Below, piece after piece: positions 1 through 8,840 of a stretch of 64,000 bases of DNA. The translations under genes were made by a program, and so were the position numbers. How positions within the stretch are numbered: the first letter of the stretch is position 1; every line of letters begins with the position of its first letter. Under the pieces are notes generated by a model that saw only the letters and a list, made by a program, of their open reading frames with translations, did no database searches and was not told where the DNA came from. Origin of the DNA: Paracoccus sulfuroxidans (GTDB taxonomy: Bacteria; Pseudomonadota; Alphaproteobacteria; Rhodobacterales; Rhodobacteraceae); assembly GCF_007830335.1 (NCBI RefSeq), contig NZ_VLKU01000009.1, positions 62,001 through 126,000 on the forward strand. The letters run 5' to 3'.

Positions 1-1566
1 CGAACGGGTGAACTCATCCTCGACGCCCAGTCGCTGCGCCAGCCCCGAGAAGACGGCGTAATCGTCCCGCGCCTCGCCCGCCGGATCGGCCACGCGATGG
101 GACGCCGTGACGAAACGGTCACGCGAGGAAAAGGCGATGTCGTCACGTTCCAGCACCGTCGTCACCGGAAAGACGATATCGGCGTGCCGGGCCAGCGGGT
201 TCCACCAGCTTTCATGGACGATCACCGCCTCGGGGCGCTGCCATGCGCGGCGCAGGCGGTTCAGGTCCTGATGATGGTGGAAGGGGTTGCCGCCCGCCCA
301 ATAGATCATCTTCAGATCGGGATAGATCCGGTCCATGCCGTTGAACTGATAGGGCTCCCCCGGATGCAGCAGCGCATCCGCGATGCGGGCGACCGGGATG
401 TAATCCGTCACCGGATTAACGAGTTGCGGCATGGCAGGAAAGCTCAGGTCCGGGGTCGGATTGCCGATCCCGTTGGCCGAGGCATAGCCATAGCCGAAGC
501 CCCCGCCCGGCAGGCCGATCTGCCCCAGCATCGAGGCCAGCGCCGCCGCCATCCAATAGGGCTGCTCACCATGATCGGCGCGTTGCAGCGACCACGCGAC
601 CATGATGAAGCTGCGGGTCGCGGCCAGGAGGCGGGCCAGTTCGCGGATACGGTCGGCAGGGACGCCAGTGATCGGCGCGGCCCAGTCAGGCGTCTTCGCG
701 ATGCTGTCAGCAGCCCCGGTGATATAGGCCTCCAGCCGGTCGAACCCATGGGTGTGGCTCGCCAGAAAATCGCGGTCGGCCAGGTCTTCGGCCAGCAGCA
801 CATGCGCCATGCCCAGCATCAGGGCCGTATCGGTGCCGGGCCGGATGGGCAGCCAGTCCGCGCCCTCGGCATCGTCCCGGATGGGTGAGGCCGAGATCAG
901 ACGCGCCCCCCGCGCCCGCAAGGCGGCAAGGTTCTCGGTCAGGATATGGCGCGCGATGCCGCCGGAACTGACCTGCGCGTTCTTCCAGGGCACGCCCCCC
1001 AGCATCAGCAGCGTCTGGGTATGGGCGGCGATGCGCGGCCATGTGCTGTGGCCTGAGACCAGCCCCCGGTCGTCCCCCAGAATATGCGGCACGATCATCG
1101 CGGCCGCCGCGAAACTGTAGTTCTGGACCGAGCGCGTATAGCCGCCCGCCGCGTTCAGAAAACGATGGATCTGGCTTTGCGCATGGTGGAACCGCCCGGC
1201 CGAGGCCCAACCGTAGGAGCCGCCATAGATCGCCTGATTGCCGTGCTCACTGCGAATGCGCGCGATCTCGGCTGCGGCCAGATCCAGCGCCTCATCCCAG
1301 GGCAGCTCGACGAAGGGCTCATGCCCGCGACCCGCGCCATCCGTCGCGACCCGCCCCGCCTCGCGTGCGGCAAGGAACGAGGCGCGGACCGAGGGGCGCA
1401 GAATGCGCGCGGGCGCGGTCAGCGCCTCGATCATGCCGTCGGACAGCGGCGAGGGGTCCGGGTCGATCTCGATCGGGCGAAGCTCGGCAATCCGGTCCCC
1501 TTCCAGGCGGGCGTGGTAGGTGCCCCAATGGGTCGCGACGGTCGGCTGTTCGGGTCTGGGCAGCAT
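1..1566 (-). CDS. Molybdopterin S/N-oxide reductase, BisC/TMAO-reductase-like (3' end beyond window)
   Basis: This is a bis-MGD molybdoenzyme of the DMSO/TMAO/biotin-sulfoxide reductase family, which reduces S- or N-oxides. The frame is open from the ATG at 1566 to the window edge, giving about 522 residues. It contains the family's GGSYGWASAG segment, where the Ser after YGWA is the expected Mo ligand, and later GGNPFHHHQDLNRL and HESWWNPLARHADIVFPVT, all typical of this group. No Tat leader and no N-terminal CxxC [4Fe-4S] motif are visible, so a cytoplasmic BisC-like enzyme is more likely than periplasmic TorA or DorA. It is the last visible gene of the minus-strand operon, 10 bp after the GntR gene. 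The true substrate cannot be read from sequence. Confidence 0.85.
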   Translation of the reverse strand, partial: MLPRPEQPTVATHWGTYHARLEGDRIAELRPIEIDPDPSPLSDGMIEALTAPARILRPSVRASFLAAREAGRVATDGAGRGHEPFVELPWDEALDLAAAEIARIRSEHGNQAIYGGSYGWASAGRFHHAQSQIHRFLNAAGGYTRSVQNYSFAAAAMIVPHILGDDRGLVSGHSTWPRIAAHTQTLLMLGGVPWKNAQVSSGGIARHILTENLAALRARGARLISASPIRDDAEGADWLPIRPGTDTALMLGMAHVLLAEDLADRDFLASHTHGFDRLEAYITGAADSIAKTPDWAAPITGVPADRIRELARLLAATRSFIMVAWSLQRADHGEQPYWMAAALASMLGQIGLPGGGFGYGYASANGIGNPTPDLSFPAMPQLVNPVTDYIPVARIADALLHPGEPYQFNGMDRIYPDLKMIYWAGGNPFHHHQDLNRLRRAWQRPEAVIVHESWWNPLARHADIVFPVTTVLERDDIAFSSRDRFVTASHRVADPAGEARDDYAVFSGLAQRLGVEDEFTRS

Positions 1567-1576
1567 CGGTTTCGCC

Positions 1577-2284
1577 TTATGGCTGCCGCTTCAGGCGCGA
1601 CCAGTCGTCGATCAGGCGCCATGCGACGGTGAAATGGGCTTTCTGCAGTTCCGCCATCCGCGCCGTATCGCGCGCGCGCAGGGTGTCGACCAGTTCGTGA
1701 TGCTCGGCCGAGCGGCTTTGCCCGACCTCCTGCTCCAGAATGGCCAGATAGCGCACGCGATAAAGCCGCAGGCTGAGGTTCGCGTGAATCTCGATCAGCG
1801 TCTTGTTGCGCGAGGCGGCGATGATGGCCAGGTGGAAGGCCTGATTGGCGCGGAAATACTTGATCCGGTCGCCCTCGGCGCTGGCGGCCTCCATCAGGGC
1901 CAGCTGACGCTCGACATTCAGGAAGTCGCTTTCATTGGCCATGCGACAGGCGGCGACCCCGCCAATCGCCTCCAGCTCGGTATAGACGGTCAGCATGTCG
2001 GCGATGTCGTCGATGCTGTTTTTCACAACCACCGCGCCACGGTTCGGGATCAGCTCGACCAGCCGCTCGACCGAGAGGATCTTCAGCGCATCCCGCATCG
2101 GCGTGCGCGAGACATTCAGCTGTTCGGCAATCACCCGCTCGCGGATCGGCTCGCCCGGTTTCAGGATGTCATGGATGATCTGGTGACGGATATAGCCCGC
2201 GATCTGCACCGGCAGCGGCTCATCGCCTTCAAGGATCTGCCCCGGCGGTTCGGCCAAAATAGCTTGAGCAAAATTGGAATACAT
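1577..2284 (-). CDS. GntR-family transcriptional regulator (FadR/FCD subfamily)
   Basis: This is a 235-residue regulator with an N-terminal winged helix (about residues 20-85, containing IREREVIAEQLNVSRTPMRDAL-like spacing with the SRTPMRDAL recognition region) and a C-terminal all-helical FCD ligand-binding domain. The start is taken at 2284 rather than 2326. The ATG follows the stop of the upstream flavoprotein by one base and has an AAGGA sequence about 7 bases ahead, which indicates translational coupling. Because it lies inside the operon, it probably autoregulates the whole transporter and oxidase cluster in response to the substrate. A candidate operator lies at 10053-10078 ahead of the first gene. 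Confidence 0.88.
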   Translation of the reverse strand: MYSNFAQAILAEPPGQILEGDEPLPVQIAGYIRHQIIHDILKPGEPIRERVIAEQLNVSRTPMRDALKILSVERLVELIPNRGAVVVKNSIDDIADMLTVYTELEAIGGVAACRMANESDFLNVERQLALMEAASAEGDRIKYFRANQAFHLAIIAASRNKTLIEIHANLSLRLYRVRYLAILEQEVGQSRSAEHHELVDTLRARDTARMAELQKAHFTVAWRLIDDWSRLKRQP

Positions 2285-2285
2285 T

Positions 2286-3662
2286 TCAATTCCTTCCATC
2301 AACTCTTTCTGTGGGCAGACCCGCAACTTCGGCCAGTGTAACGGGTTTTACCGGCATCCTGATCCGATAATATCCGATGTCCTCGGGGCTTCTGCCCGAA
2401 ATCTCGGACATGATCGAGACGACCGTCGGGCCACACATCCGGCCCTGACACGGACCCATTCCGGCGCGGCAGAAGGCCTTGAACTGATTGGGGCCGGGGC
2501 AGCCTTCCTGCATGGCGCGGGCCAGATCGCCGCGCGTCACCTCTTCACAGCGGCAGATCACCGTACGGTCGTCCTGCGGCGCAAGAAATGCCGGGGCCGG
2601 TCGATAGAGGCGATCAAGGAAGGGCCGGATCGCAACCTCGGCCGCGTAGTCCCGCAGCAGCCTGGCGCTGTCGGGCGCGCCGCGGTCCAGATCGCGCGCA
2701 ATGGCCCGCGCGGCGATGCGGCCCGAAAGTGCGGCGGCCTTAGCCCCAGCGATGCCGCCGCCGTCACCCGCCACGAACAGCCAGGGCAGGCTGCTGCGTC
2801 CCTCGGCGTCGCGGTCGACGACCCATGCGGCCTGCGCCTTGTCCCAGTGATGGCTGGCGCGGGCGGCCATGGTCATATTCGCATTGGGGATCACGCCGTG
2901 ATGCAGGAAGGCATGCGCGCACTCCAGCCGATGCGCCGTGCCGCCAGAGGTCCAGCGCACGGCGCTGAGCGCCTGATCCCCCTCGAACGCCACATCCGTC
3001 ACGCCCCGGTGGAAGGGCACGCCCGAGCGGCGCAGACGCCTCAGCATCCGCAGGCCCTTCATCAGCATGCCGGGGCGACGCAGTGCGCCCGGCAGATGAG
3101 AGGCCGCGCCCAGCAGCGCGCCTTTCGTGGTCGTGTCCAGAATGGCGGCGATGGTCATGCCCGCGTCAAGATATTGGCAGGCAACCAGATAGAGAAGCGG
3201 CCCCGTTCCGACAAAAACCGCGCCATCGGCGGCCGTACCGGTGGTTTTCAGCATGATCTGCGCCGCACCCGCCGTCATCACGCCCGGCAGGGTCCAGCCG
3301 GGCACGGCAAAGGGACGCTCCATCGCGCCGGTCGCGACCAGCACCCGCGCGGCGGCCTGATCTCCGCCGCCCTCGGGCGCGGTGAAGGACAGCCCGTCCT
3401 CGGCGATCCGCCAGACGGTCGCGCGCGGCTGATAGCCCGCGCCCGAGGCCAGAAACGCCTTCGCCAAAGGACGGCCCGCAAGATAATCCGGGCCGAGGAT
3501 GGCGGCGCTGCGATCACTGCGCGGACGGGTGATGTCGCGATAGATCTGCCCGCCCGGCCCCGGCTGCTCGTCATAAAGGGTGACGCGTAGGCCCAGAGCC
3601 CGCGCCTCGATTGCAGCGGCAAGTCCGGCGGGCCCTGCCCCGATAATGGCCAGATCGATCAT
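2286..3662 (-). CDS. FAD/NAD(P)-dependent oxidoreductase with BFD-like [2Fe-2S] domain (HcnB / opine oxidase alpha-like)
   Basis: This 458-residue flavoprotein begins with a Rossmann FAD motif, IIGAGPAGLAAA (residues 5-16), and has a second dinucleotide fold around FVGTGPLLYL. A C-terminal BFD-like cysteine cluster follows, CRCEEV...CRAGMGPCQGRMC. This architecture is known from the hydrogen cyanide synthase subunit HcnB, opine oxidase subunit A and hydroxyproline dehydrogenases. It overlaps the small ferredoxin-like gene by 4 bp (ATGA) and lies with the D-amino-acid-oxidase-like subunit. Together they should form a heterotrimeric membrane-associated amine or amino-acid dehydrogenase that feeds electrons to quinone. 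Glycine oxidation to HCN is one family reaction but nothing here singles it out. Confidence 0.85.
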   Translation of the reverse strand: MIDLAIIGAGPAGLAAAIEARALGLRVTLYDEQPGPGGQIYRDITRPRSDRSAAILGPDYLAGRPLAKAFLASGAGYQPRATVWRIAEDGLSFTAPEGGGDQAAARVLVATGAMERPFAVPGWTLPGVMTAGAAQIMLKTTGTAADGAVFVGTGPLLYLVACQYLDAGMTIAAILDTTTKGALLGAASHLPGALRRPGMLMKGLRMLRRLRRSGVPFHRGVTDVAFEGDQALSAVRWTSGGTAHRLECAHAFLHHGVIPNANMTMAARASHHWDKAQAAWVVDRDAEGRSSLPWLFVAGDGGGIAGAKAAALSGRIAARAIARDLDRGAPDSARLLRDYAAEVAIRPFLDRLYRPAPAFLAPQDDRTVICRCEEVTRGDLARAMQEGCPGPNQFKAFCRAGMGPCQGRMCGPTVVSIMSEISGRSPEDIGYYRIRMPVKPVTLAEVAGLPTERVDGRN

Positions 3663-3967
3663 TCAGCGGCCTCCAGATTGGCAGCACCCGATTGGCGGCG
3701 CAGGCGCATGCCTGCCCGGACCTGCTCAAGGCAGGCTTGGCGATTGGGGATGCCGTCGATCTCGATCAGGCAATCGAAACAGACGCCCATCATGCAGAAC
3801 GGCAGGCGCGGCGCGCCGCTGACCGGGGTGGTGCGGAAGGGCGAAAACCCTGCCGTCAGAAGGGCAGCGGCCAGATTGGCCCCTTCGGGCAGATCGACCG
3901 GCGTGTCGTCCAGAAAGACACGGACGCGCGGGCCGGAACCGGGTTCAAGCGGCTGGAACATCGGCAT
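3659..3967 (-). CDS. (2Fe-2S)-binding small subunit (HcnA-like)
   Basis: This 102-residue protein has the compact ferredoxin-like fold of the HcnA / opine-oxidase gamma family. The cysteine pattern CMMGVCFDC followed by a fourth Cys in NRQACLEQV fits a plant-type [2Fe-2S] cluster. It overlaps the preceding DAO-like gene by 23 bp and the following flavoprotein by 4 bp, so the three subunits are tightly coupled in translation. It presumably carries electrons between the two flavin subunits. It has no signal peptide. Confidence 0.85.
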   Translation of the reverse strand: MPMFQPLEPGSGPRVRVFLDDTPVDLPEGANLAAALLTAGFSPFRTTPVSGAPRLPFCMMGVCFDCLIEIDGIPNRQACLEQVRAGMRLRRQSGAANLEAAE

Positions 3968-5048
3968 CCTCGGGCTGGAAGGAACGGAAGGTCTGGGGGT
4001 CGAACCGGCCCGCGACCAGATGCGGGATCAGGCCCATCGCATGCCAGGGCGCAAGGGTCACGCCCGAATGGACGCAGACGACGAAAGCCCCGTCGCGGCT
4101 TTGATAGACCGGCACACCGGTGGGCGTCATGATGCGCAGCGCGCCCCATGCGCGGACCACGCGGGCGCGCGCCAGCATCGGGAAGACGGTGATCGCACGC
4201 CGTGCAGTTTCACGCAGGATCGGCAGGGTGGTGCCGTCATCGGTTCCCACCTCCTCCGAGCTTTCGCCGATGATGCAACCGCCCTCGACGGTCTGGCGGA
4301 TGAAGCTGACATTGACCGGCAGGAAGGGTTGCAGCTTCTCGGTAATCAGGATCTGGCCGCGCACCGGGCGGACCGGGGCGGACAAGCCCAGCTTCGGGGC
4401 CAGCTCGGCATTGCCAAGGCCGCTTGCCAGCACGATGCGGCCACAGCGGAACGCGCCTTGCCCGGTCTGCGCGACAAAGCCCTGCCCGTCGCGGGCAAGG
4501 TCGGTGACGGTATGGCGCGGCAGGTAGCGCCCGCCACGGGCGATGAAGCCCGCGATCAGCGCGCGCAGCAGGAACAGCGGGTTGGCCGCGCCGTCATCGG
4601 GGGAAAAGGTGCCCCCCGCGACGTCCGGCCCGAGCATCGGCAGCCGCTCGGCCAGCGCGTCGCGATCCAGCACCTCGAAGGTATTCTTGATGCGGGTATC
4701 CGCGTTCGAGGCGGCCAGCGCCTTGCCGCGACGCTGAAGCTCTTCCTCGGTGAAGCAGACGAAGGCGGCGCCGGGGCGGCGGAAATGCAGGTCGATACCG
4801 GTCTCATCCTGAAGCATCGCCGCAAGCTGGGGCCAGTCCAGCGCCGCCTGACGGGTCAGGTCGGCATAGTCGGGAACCGTGACGCCCTTGCCCTGCACCC
4901 AGACGTTGCCCAGATTGCCCCGCGCCGCACGGAACGCCACATCACCCTGATCCAACAGGGTGACGCTTTCGCCCGCCCGGGCAAGGCCATAGGCGATCGA
5001 GGCACCGACGATGCCCCCACCCACGATGATGTAATCCGCCGCCGTCAT
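3945..5048 (-). CDS. FAD-dependent D-amino-acid-oxidase-like subunit (HcnC / opine oxidase beta-like)
   Basis: This 367-residue protein of the DAO superfamily starts with IIVGGGIVGASIAYGLARAG (FAD-binding GxGxxG, residues 7-26). It ends with the typical FAD-contacting segment around VVCVHSGVTLAPWHAMGL. In HcnABC and opine oxidases this subunit holds the substrate-oxidising flavin. It is followed 3 bp after the racemase-like gene and overlaps the ferredoxin subunit, which supports one complex. The likely reaction is oxidative deamination or dealkylation of an amino acid or opine. The identity of the substrate is inference from the neighbouring TRAP transporter, racemase and C-S lyase. Confidence 0.85.
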   Translation of the reverse strand: MTAADYIIVGGGIVGASIAYGLARAGESVTLLDQGDVAFRAARGNLGNVWVQGKGVTVPDYADLTRQAALDWPQLAAMLQDETGIDLHFRRPGAAFVCFTEEELQRRGKALAASNADTRIKNTFEVLDRDALAERLPMLGPDVAGGTFSPDDGAANPLFLLRALIAGFIARGGRYLPRHTVTDLARDGQGFVAQTGQGAFRCGRIVLASGLGNAELAPKLGLSAPVRPVRGQILITEKLQPFLPVNVSFIRQTVEGGCIIGESSEEVGTDDGTTLPILRETARRAITVFPMLARARVVRAWGALRIMTPTGVPVYQSRDGAFVVCVHSGVTLAPWHAMGLIPHLVAGRFDPQTFRSFQPEDADVPAA

Positions 5049-5051
5049 GGG

Positions 5052-5768
5052 TCAGAACATCGGATAGGCGCGCGGGCGCAGACTGGCCTGGAAAGTATTG
5101 ACCATGGTCACCGTGTCATAGACCGCGAGCCCCGTCGCCTCGGCGATGTAATAGGAGAACGGCGCAAGATTCGTGCATTCCAGAACGATGGCCCCGATGT
5201 CGGGGTGACGTTCGACAAAGGCGCGGGCGGTCGCCACCACCTCGGATTTCAGGGTCTCATAGGTGACCGAGGTATCGCCTTCCTTGATCCAACGCACAAA
5301 GTTCGAATCCTGCGGGATGCCCGCGACTGGCGTGTCCTGCGCAATGCCCACCGCGTCCAGATAAGGTCCGTTCAGCACGTCGCCGTTATAGGTCATGATA
5401 CCCACGCGCTTGCCGGTGGGCAGCACCCGCTCGACCATCGGCACCTGCAACAGGCTTGAGGTCGCAACGGGGACCGAGCAGTGATCCGCAAGCTCGCGCT
5501 GATAGATCGACAGGAAGCCGCAGGTGGTGGTGATGCCGTCGACACCCGCCGCGATCAGCTCATCCGCGGCGCGCTTGAAGGGCTCAAGCAGGCTTGCGTT
5601 GTGCAGATCGGTCATGCGCGAGGGCACGGCGTCATGGACGATCTTATACTGGACCGGGAAATCCCAGGTCATCGCATTGCCGATATCGCCGATATAGCGC
5701 TGGAACGTGCTGTTCACCATCAGGATGCCAAGCGACACGCCGTAATAGGTCTTTTTCCGTGATTGCAT
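5052..5768 (-). CDS. Aspartate/glutamate racemase-family protein
   Basis: This 238-residue protein belongs to the Asp/Glu/hydantoin racemase superfamily. Two cysteines in the expected catalytic settings are visible, one in GITTTCGFLS and the other in VLECTNLAPF, spaced as in two-base racemases. It may interconvert stereoisomers so that the adjacent DAO-like oxidase sees the correct one. Members of this superfamily include hydantoin and maleate enzymes, so the substrate is open. It lies between the TRAP permease (gap 55 bp) and the DAO-like gene (gap 3 bp) in the same operon. Confidence 0.75.
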   Translation of the reverse strand: MQSRKKTYYGVSLGILMVNSTFQRYIGDIGNAMTWDFPVQYKIVHDAVPSRMTDLHNASLLEPFKRAADELIAAGVDGITTTCGFLSIYQRELADHCSVPVATSSLLQVPMVERVLPTGKRVGIMTYNGDVLNGPYLDAVGIAQDTPVAGIPQDSNFVRWIKEGDTSVTYETLKSEVVATARAFVERHPDIGAIVLECTNLAPFSYYIAEATGLAVYDTVTMVNTFQASLRPRAYPMF

Positions 5769-5823
5769 TGTGATTTCCTTTCACGAGATCGCAGCGAGGC
5801 GGCGCTGGCGCGCCGCCTTTGGT

Positions 5824-7713
5824 TCAGTTGATGGCAGGGCGCGTTTCCTTGGTGCCCGGCATGGGCAGCAGCAGAAGCGCGATGAAGATCGAATAGCCCA
5901 CAATCCCGCGCAGAATTTCAGGTGTCGTATGCCAAAGAGCGCAGGCGACACCGATGGCGAACAACGGCACCCGCAGCCACATCGGCAGGGGTCGCGAACT
6001 GTAGCCGACATAGGCCATCGAGATCAGGATGATCCCCGCCGATACCGCCATGGTCGCGGTGATGATCTCGTAAAGCGTGCCGTCCAGCGTCAGGGCCGGC
6101 TCATAGATGAAGGCGATACCGGTGATGAAACCGCCCGCCGCCATGCGGAACGCCCAGGCTCCGGTCGCCAGCGGATTGGCCTTGGCGATGGCCGCCGCCG
6201 CGTATGAGGCCGCAGCAACCGGGGGCGTCGCATCCGCCATGACCGCGAAGTAAAGCACGAAGAGGTGGATCGCGATCAGCGAGGCGCCGCCATGTTCGGC
6301 AATCAGCGGGGCGCCGATGGCCGCCGTGATGATATAGGCAGGCGTCGTCGGCACACCCATCCCCAGGAACAGGCAGCTGACCGCGACCAGCAGCACCAGA
6401 AGCAGCAGAGAGTTCCCGGCCAGCAGCTTGATGATGCCGGTAAAGGCCAGCAGAAGCCCGGTATTGGTCAGACCTGCCGTGATCATGCCTGCAGCCGCCA
6501 CCGCCACCGCGATGATGCAAATCGTCGCGCCCGCATCGACGAAGGCGTCCAGCACCTTGCGCCATCCCATCCGGCTGTGCTTGCGCAGCCACGAGCAGAT
6601 GAAGACCGCAATCGTCGCCCAGAAGGCCGAGAAATAGGGCGAGTAGCGCTGGCTCATCAGCACCATCAGGACGATCAGCGGGATGGCGAAATGGATGTCC
6701 TTCAGCACATCGCGGAAGGTCGCGATCTCTTCCTTCGGCAGCGCCTTGATGCCCAGCTTCTTGGCCATGAAATGGACCGAGCAGAAGACGCCCAGATAGT
6801 AAAGCGCCGCGCCGATGGCCGCAGCCGCAACGATATCGACATAGGGAACCGAGATCATCTCGGCCATGACGAAGGCCGCGGCCCCCATGATCGGCGGCAT
6901 GATCAGGCCGCCGACGCTGGCTGCAGCCTCGATCCCGCCCGCCATCGCGGGGGAAAAGCCCATGCGCTTCATCTCGGGGATGGTCACCGCACCCGTCACC
7001 ACGACGTTCGCGACCGAAGAGCCGCTGGTCATCCCGAACAGCCCCGATTCCACCACGACCACCTTGGCCGGACCGCCCGTGTAGCGCCCGGCGACGAAGG
7101 TCCCCAGATTCATGAACAGATTGCCCATGCCGCTGGTCTGCAGGAAGGCTCCGAAGATCAGGAAGGTGGCGACGATCGTGGCCGAGATCCCGGTCAGCGT
7201 GCCGTAAAGTCCGCTGCCATTCATCAGGTACAGAATGTCGATCACCTGAGTGTAGGGCAGATCGCGGTAATACCAGATCCCCGGCAGCAGGTCACAGATG
7301 AACATGTAAAGGATGACAAGACTGACCAGCAGCGACAGCACCACCGAAAGCGACCGCCGCACCGCCTCAAGGACCAGCAGGACCATGAGAGTGCCCAGCA
7401 CGACCTCGGTCGTGGTCAGCGGGTCGATATAGGGGCTGTGGTCATAGACCCGGTCGGTGTTCAGATAGATGTAGAGGCTGGGCAGGAAGGCCAGAACCGC
7501 AAGGCACCAGTCCAGAATGCTGGGCCGATCCTCGGGCGAGCCCTTGCCCGCCGGATACAGCAGGAAGATCGGGGGAACGGCCAGCATCAGGTGCAGGCTG
7601 GCCAGTTTCAGCGGCTCGGGATAGCCACCGATGGTAAAGTAGAAGTGCAGCATGGCCATGGCTGCAAGCCATGCCGAGATTCCATATTTTACAGGGCCGC
7701 TGATCGTCCGCAT
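5824..7713 (-). CDS. TRAP transporter permease, fused 4TM/12TM (DctQ-DctM) type
   Basis: This 629-residue polytopic membrane protein combines the small and large TRAP permease subunits in one chain, the form that works with TAXI-type binding proteins. Many hydrophobic segments are visible, with conserved DctM features such as the GMTSGSSVANVVVTG segment and GVPTTPAYII. It uses an ion gradient to import an organic acid or amino-acid-like solute. The TAXI solute-binding gene lies immediately upstream (gap 58 bp), so the pair is a complete importer. The length matches the usual fused family (about 600-700 residues). Confidence 0.9.
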   Translation of the reverse strand: MRTISGPVKYGISAWLAAMAMLHFYFTIGGYPEPLKLASLHLMLAVPPIFLLYPAGKGSPEDRPSILDWCLAVLAFLPSLYIYLNTDRVYDHSPYIDPLTTTEVVLGTLMVLLVLEAVRRSLSVVLSLLVSLVILYMFICDLLPGIWYYRDLPYTQVIDILYLMNGSGLYGTLTGISATIVATFLIFGAFLQTSGMGNLFMNLGTFVAGRYTGGPAKVVVVESGLFGMTSGSSVANVVVTGAVTIPEMKRMGFSPAMAGGIEAAASVGGLIMPPIMGAAAFVMAEMISVPYVDIVAAAAIGAALYYLGVFCSVHFMAKKLGIKALPKEEIATFRDVLKDIHFAIPLIVLMVLMSQRYSPYFSAFWATIAVFICSWLRKHSRMGWRKVLDAFVDAGATICIIAVAVAAAGMITAGLTNTGLLLAFTGIIKLLAGNSLLLLVLLVAVSCLFLGMGVPTTPAYIITAAIGAPLIAEHGGASLIAIHLFVLYFAVMADATPPVAAASYAAAAIAKANPLATGAWAFRMAAGGFITGIAFIYEPALTLDGTLYEIITATMAVSAGIILISMAYVGYSSRPLPMWLRVPLFAIGVACALWHTTPEILRGIVGYSIFIALLLLPMPGTKETRPAIN

Positions 7714-7771
7714 GCCTTATCCTCCCTCATCATGGGCGAAGGCGCGGGCAAGGCCGCGCCTTCGGGATGGG

Positions 7772-8758
7772 TCACTTCATGAAGCCGAGTTCTTTGTAGG
7801 CCTTCTCGGCACCCGGATGCAGCGGCACCGGCTGGTTCTGCCAGGCGATGGCCGGATCGTATTTGCCCAGCACCTTGTAGATATTGGTGAATCGGCTGCG
7901 GTTCTCGATCAGCGTCTTGGTCATGCGATAGACGACATCTTCGTCGACCTTGCTGGAGACAAGGATCAGCGCCTCCATCGTGGTGACCGGGATGTCGGCC
8001 TCATTGCCCAGCCGCTCATAGCTTCCGGCCGGGATCACGCCCTGACCATAGCCATAGGTCTGGGTCAGATACTCCATCAGCGGGGCGTCCATGGCGATCA
8101 GCTTGGCGGGACGACGACCGTTCTCGATCTCCAGCGCGATGCCGGTCGGGACCGAACCCGCACCGAAGATCACGTTGATCTGGTTGTCATCGAAGGCCGA
8201 GATCAGCTGCGAATAGCTGCCGTTGATGACCTTGCCGCCACCGGCCGAGACCTTGGCCGCGTCATTCTGATAGAAAGCCAGCGTGCGCTGAAGCGTCAGC
8301 TCTTCCGAGGTGGCTTTGGGCGAGGTGCCGATCCTGATCGACGGATCGGCCAGAATTTCGCCAAGGCTGCGGGTTTCCGAACCATCGACGATGACGTGGA
8401 ATTCGGCGGGCGCCCAGGTGCCCCCCATCGAGGTCAGGCCCTCATGCACCTTGCTGTAGGGCTCGGTGCCCTTGTCGGCGGCGGCGGCAAGGAAATCGAT
8501 GCCCATGCCCATCTGGCTGATGCCGCCATCGATCATCGTCGGGTTGTCGCGCCCGCCGCCCGGCACCACGCGGATCGAGATGTCGGGGTTCTTTTCCATG
8601 ACGATATTGGCGAGGCCCGTCACGATGGTGAACCAGCTTCCGCCAGCCGAGCCCGAGGCCCATTCAAGGTTGGTCTGCGCCTGTGCGCTGACGCCTGCGC
8701 CCGTCAGGATGCCAAGTCCAAGGGCCGCCGCGCGCAGCGTGCGTGAGAGTGTCGTCAT
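7772..8758 (-). CDS. TAXI-family TRAP transporter solute-binding protein
   Basis: This is a periplasmic binding protein of 328 residues with a Sec signal peptide (MTTLSRTLRAAALGLGILTG... ending near AQA). It carries the TAXI hallmark SGSAGGSWFTIVTGLANIV near the mature N-terminus. The start at 8758 is chosen because it gives a compact signal peptide and has AAGG about 8 bases upstream. A longer reading from 8803 is possible. It captures the solute for the fused permease downstream. TAXI proteins are known for glutamate- and glutamine-like ligands, but this one's ligand is unknown. Confidence 0.88.
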   Translation of the reverse strand: MTTLSRTLRAAALGLGILTGAGVSAQAQTNLEWASGSAGGSWFTIVTGLANIVMEKNPDISIRVVPGGGRDNPTMIDGGISQMGMGIDFLAAAADKGTEPYSKVHEGLTSMGGTWAPAEFHVIVDGSETRSLGEILADPSIRIGTSPKATSEELTLQRTLAFYQNDAAKVSAGGGKVINGSYSQLISAFDDNQINVIFGAGSVPTGIALEIENGRRPAKLIAMDAPLMEYLTQTYGYGQGVIPAGSYERLGNEADIPVTTMEALILVSSKVDEDVVYRMTKTLIENRSRFTNIYKVLGKYDPAIAWQNQPVPLHPGAEKAYKELGFMK

Positions 8759-8840
8759 CAGGGTCACCTTTCCTGTTTGGCTGTCCTTCAGGAGAGCCAT
8801 CATCTTGATTTTGTTTATTTCAATCGCGGTACTCGTGACG

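Noticed and set aside
3945..5048. Cyanide synthase (HcnABC) as a firm name for the flavoenzyme trio
   Set aside because: The same architecture serves opine oxidases and hydroxyproline dehydrogenases, and the transporter and racemase context favours amino acid or opine catabolism.
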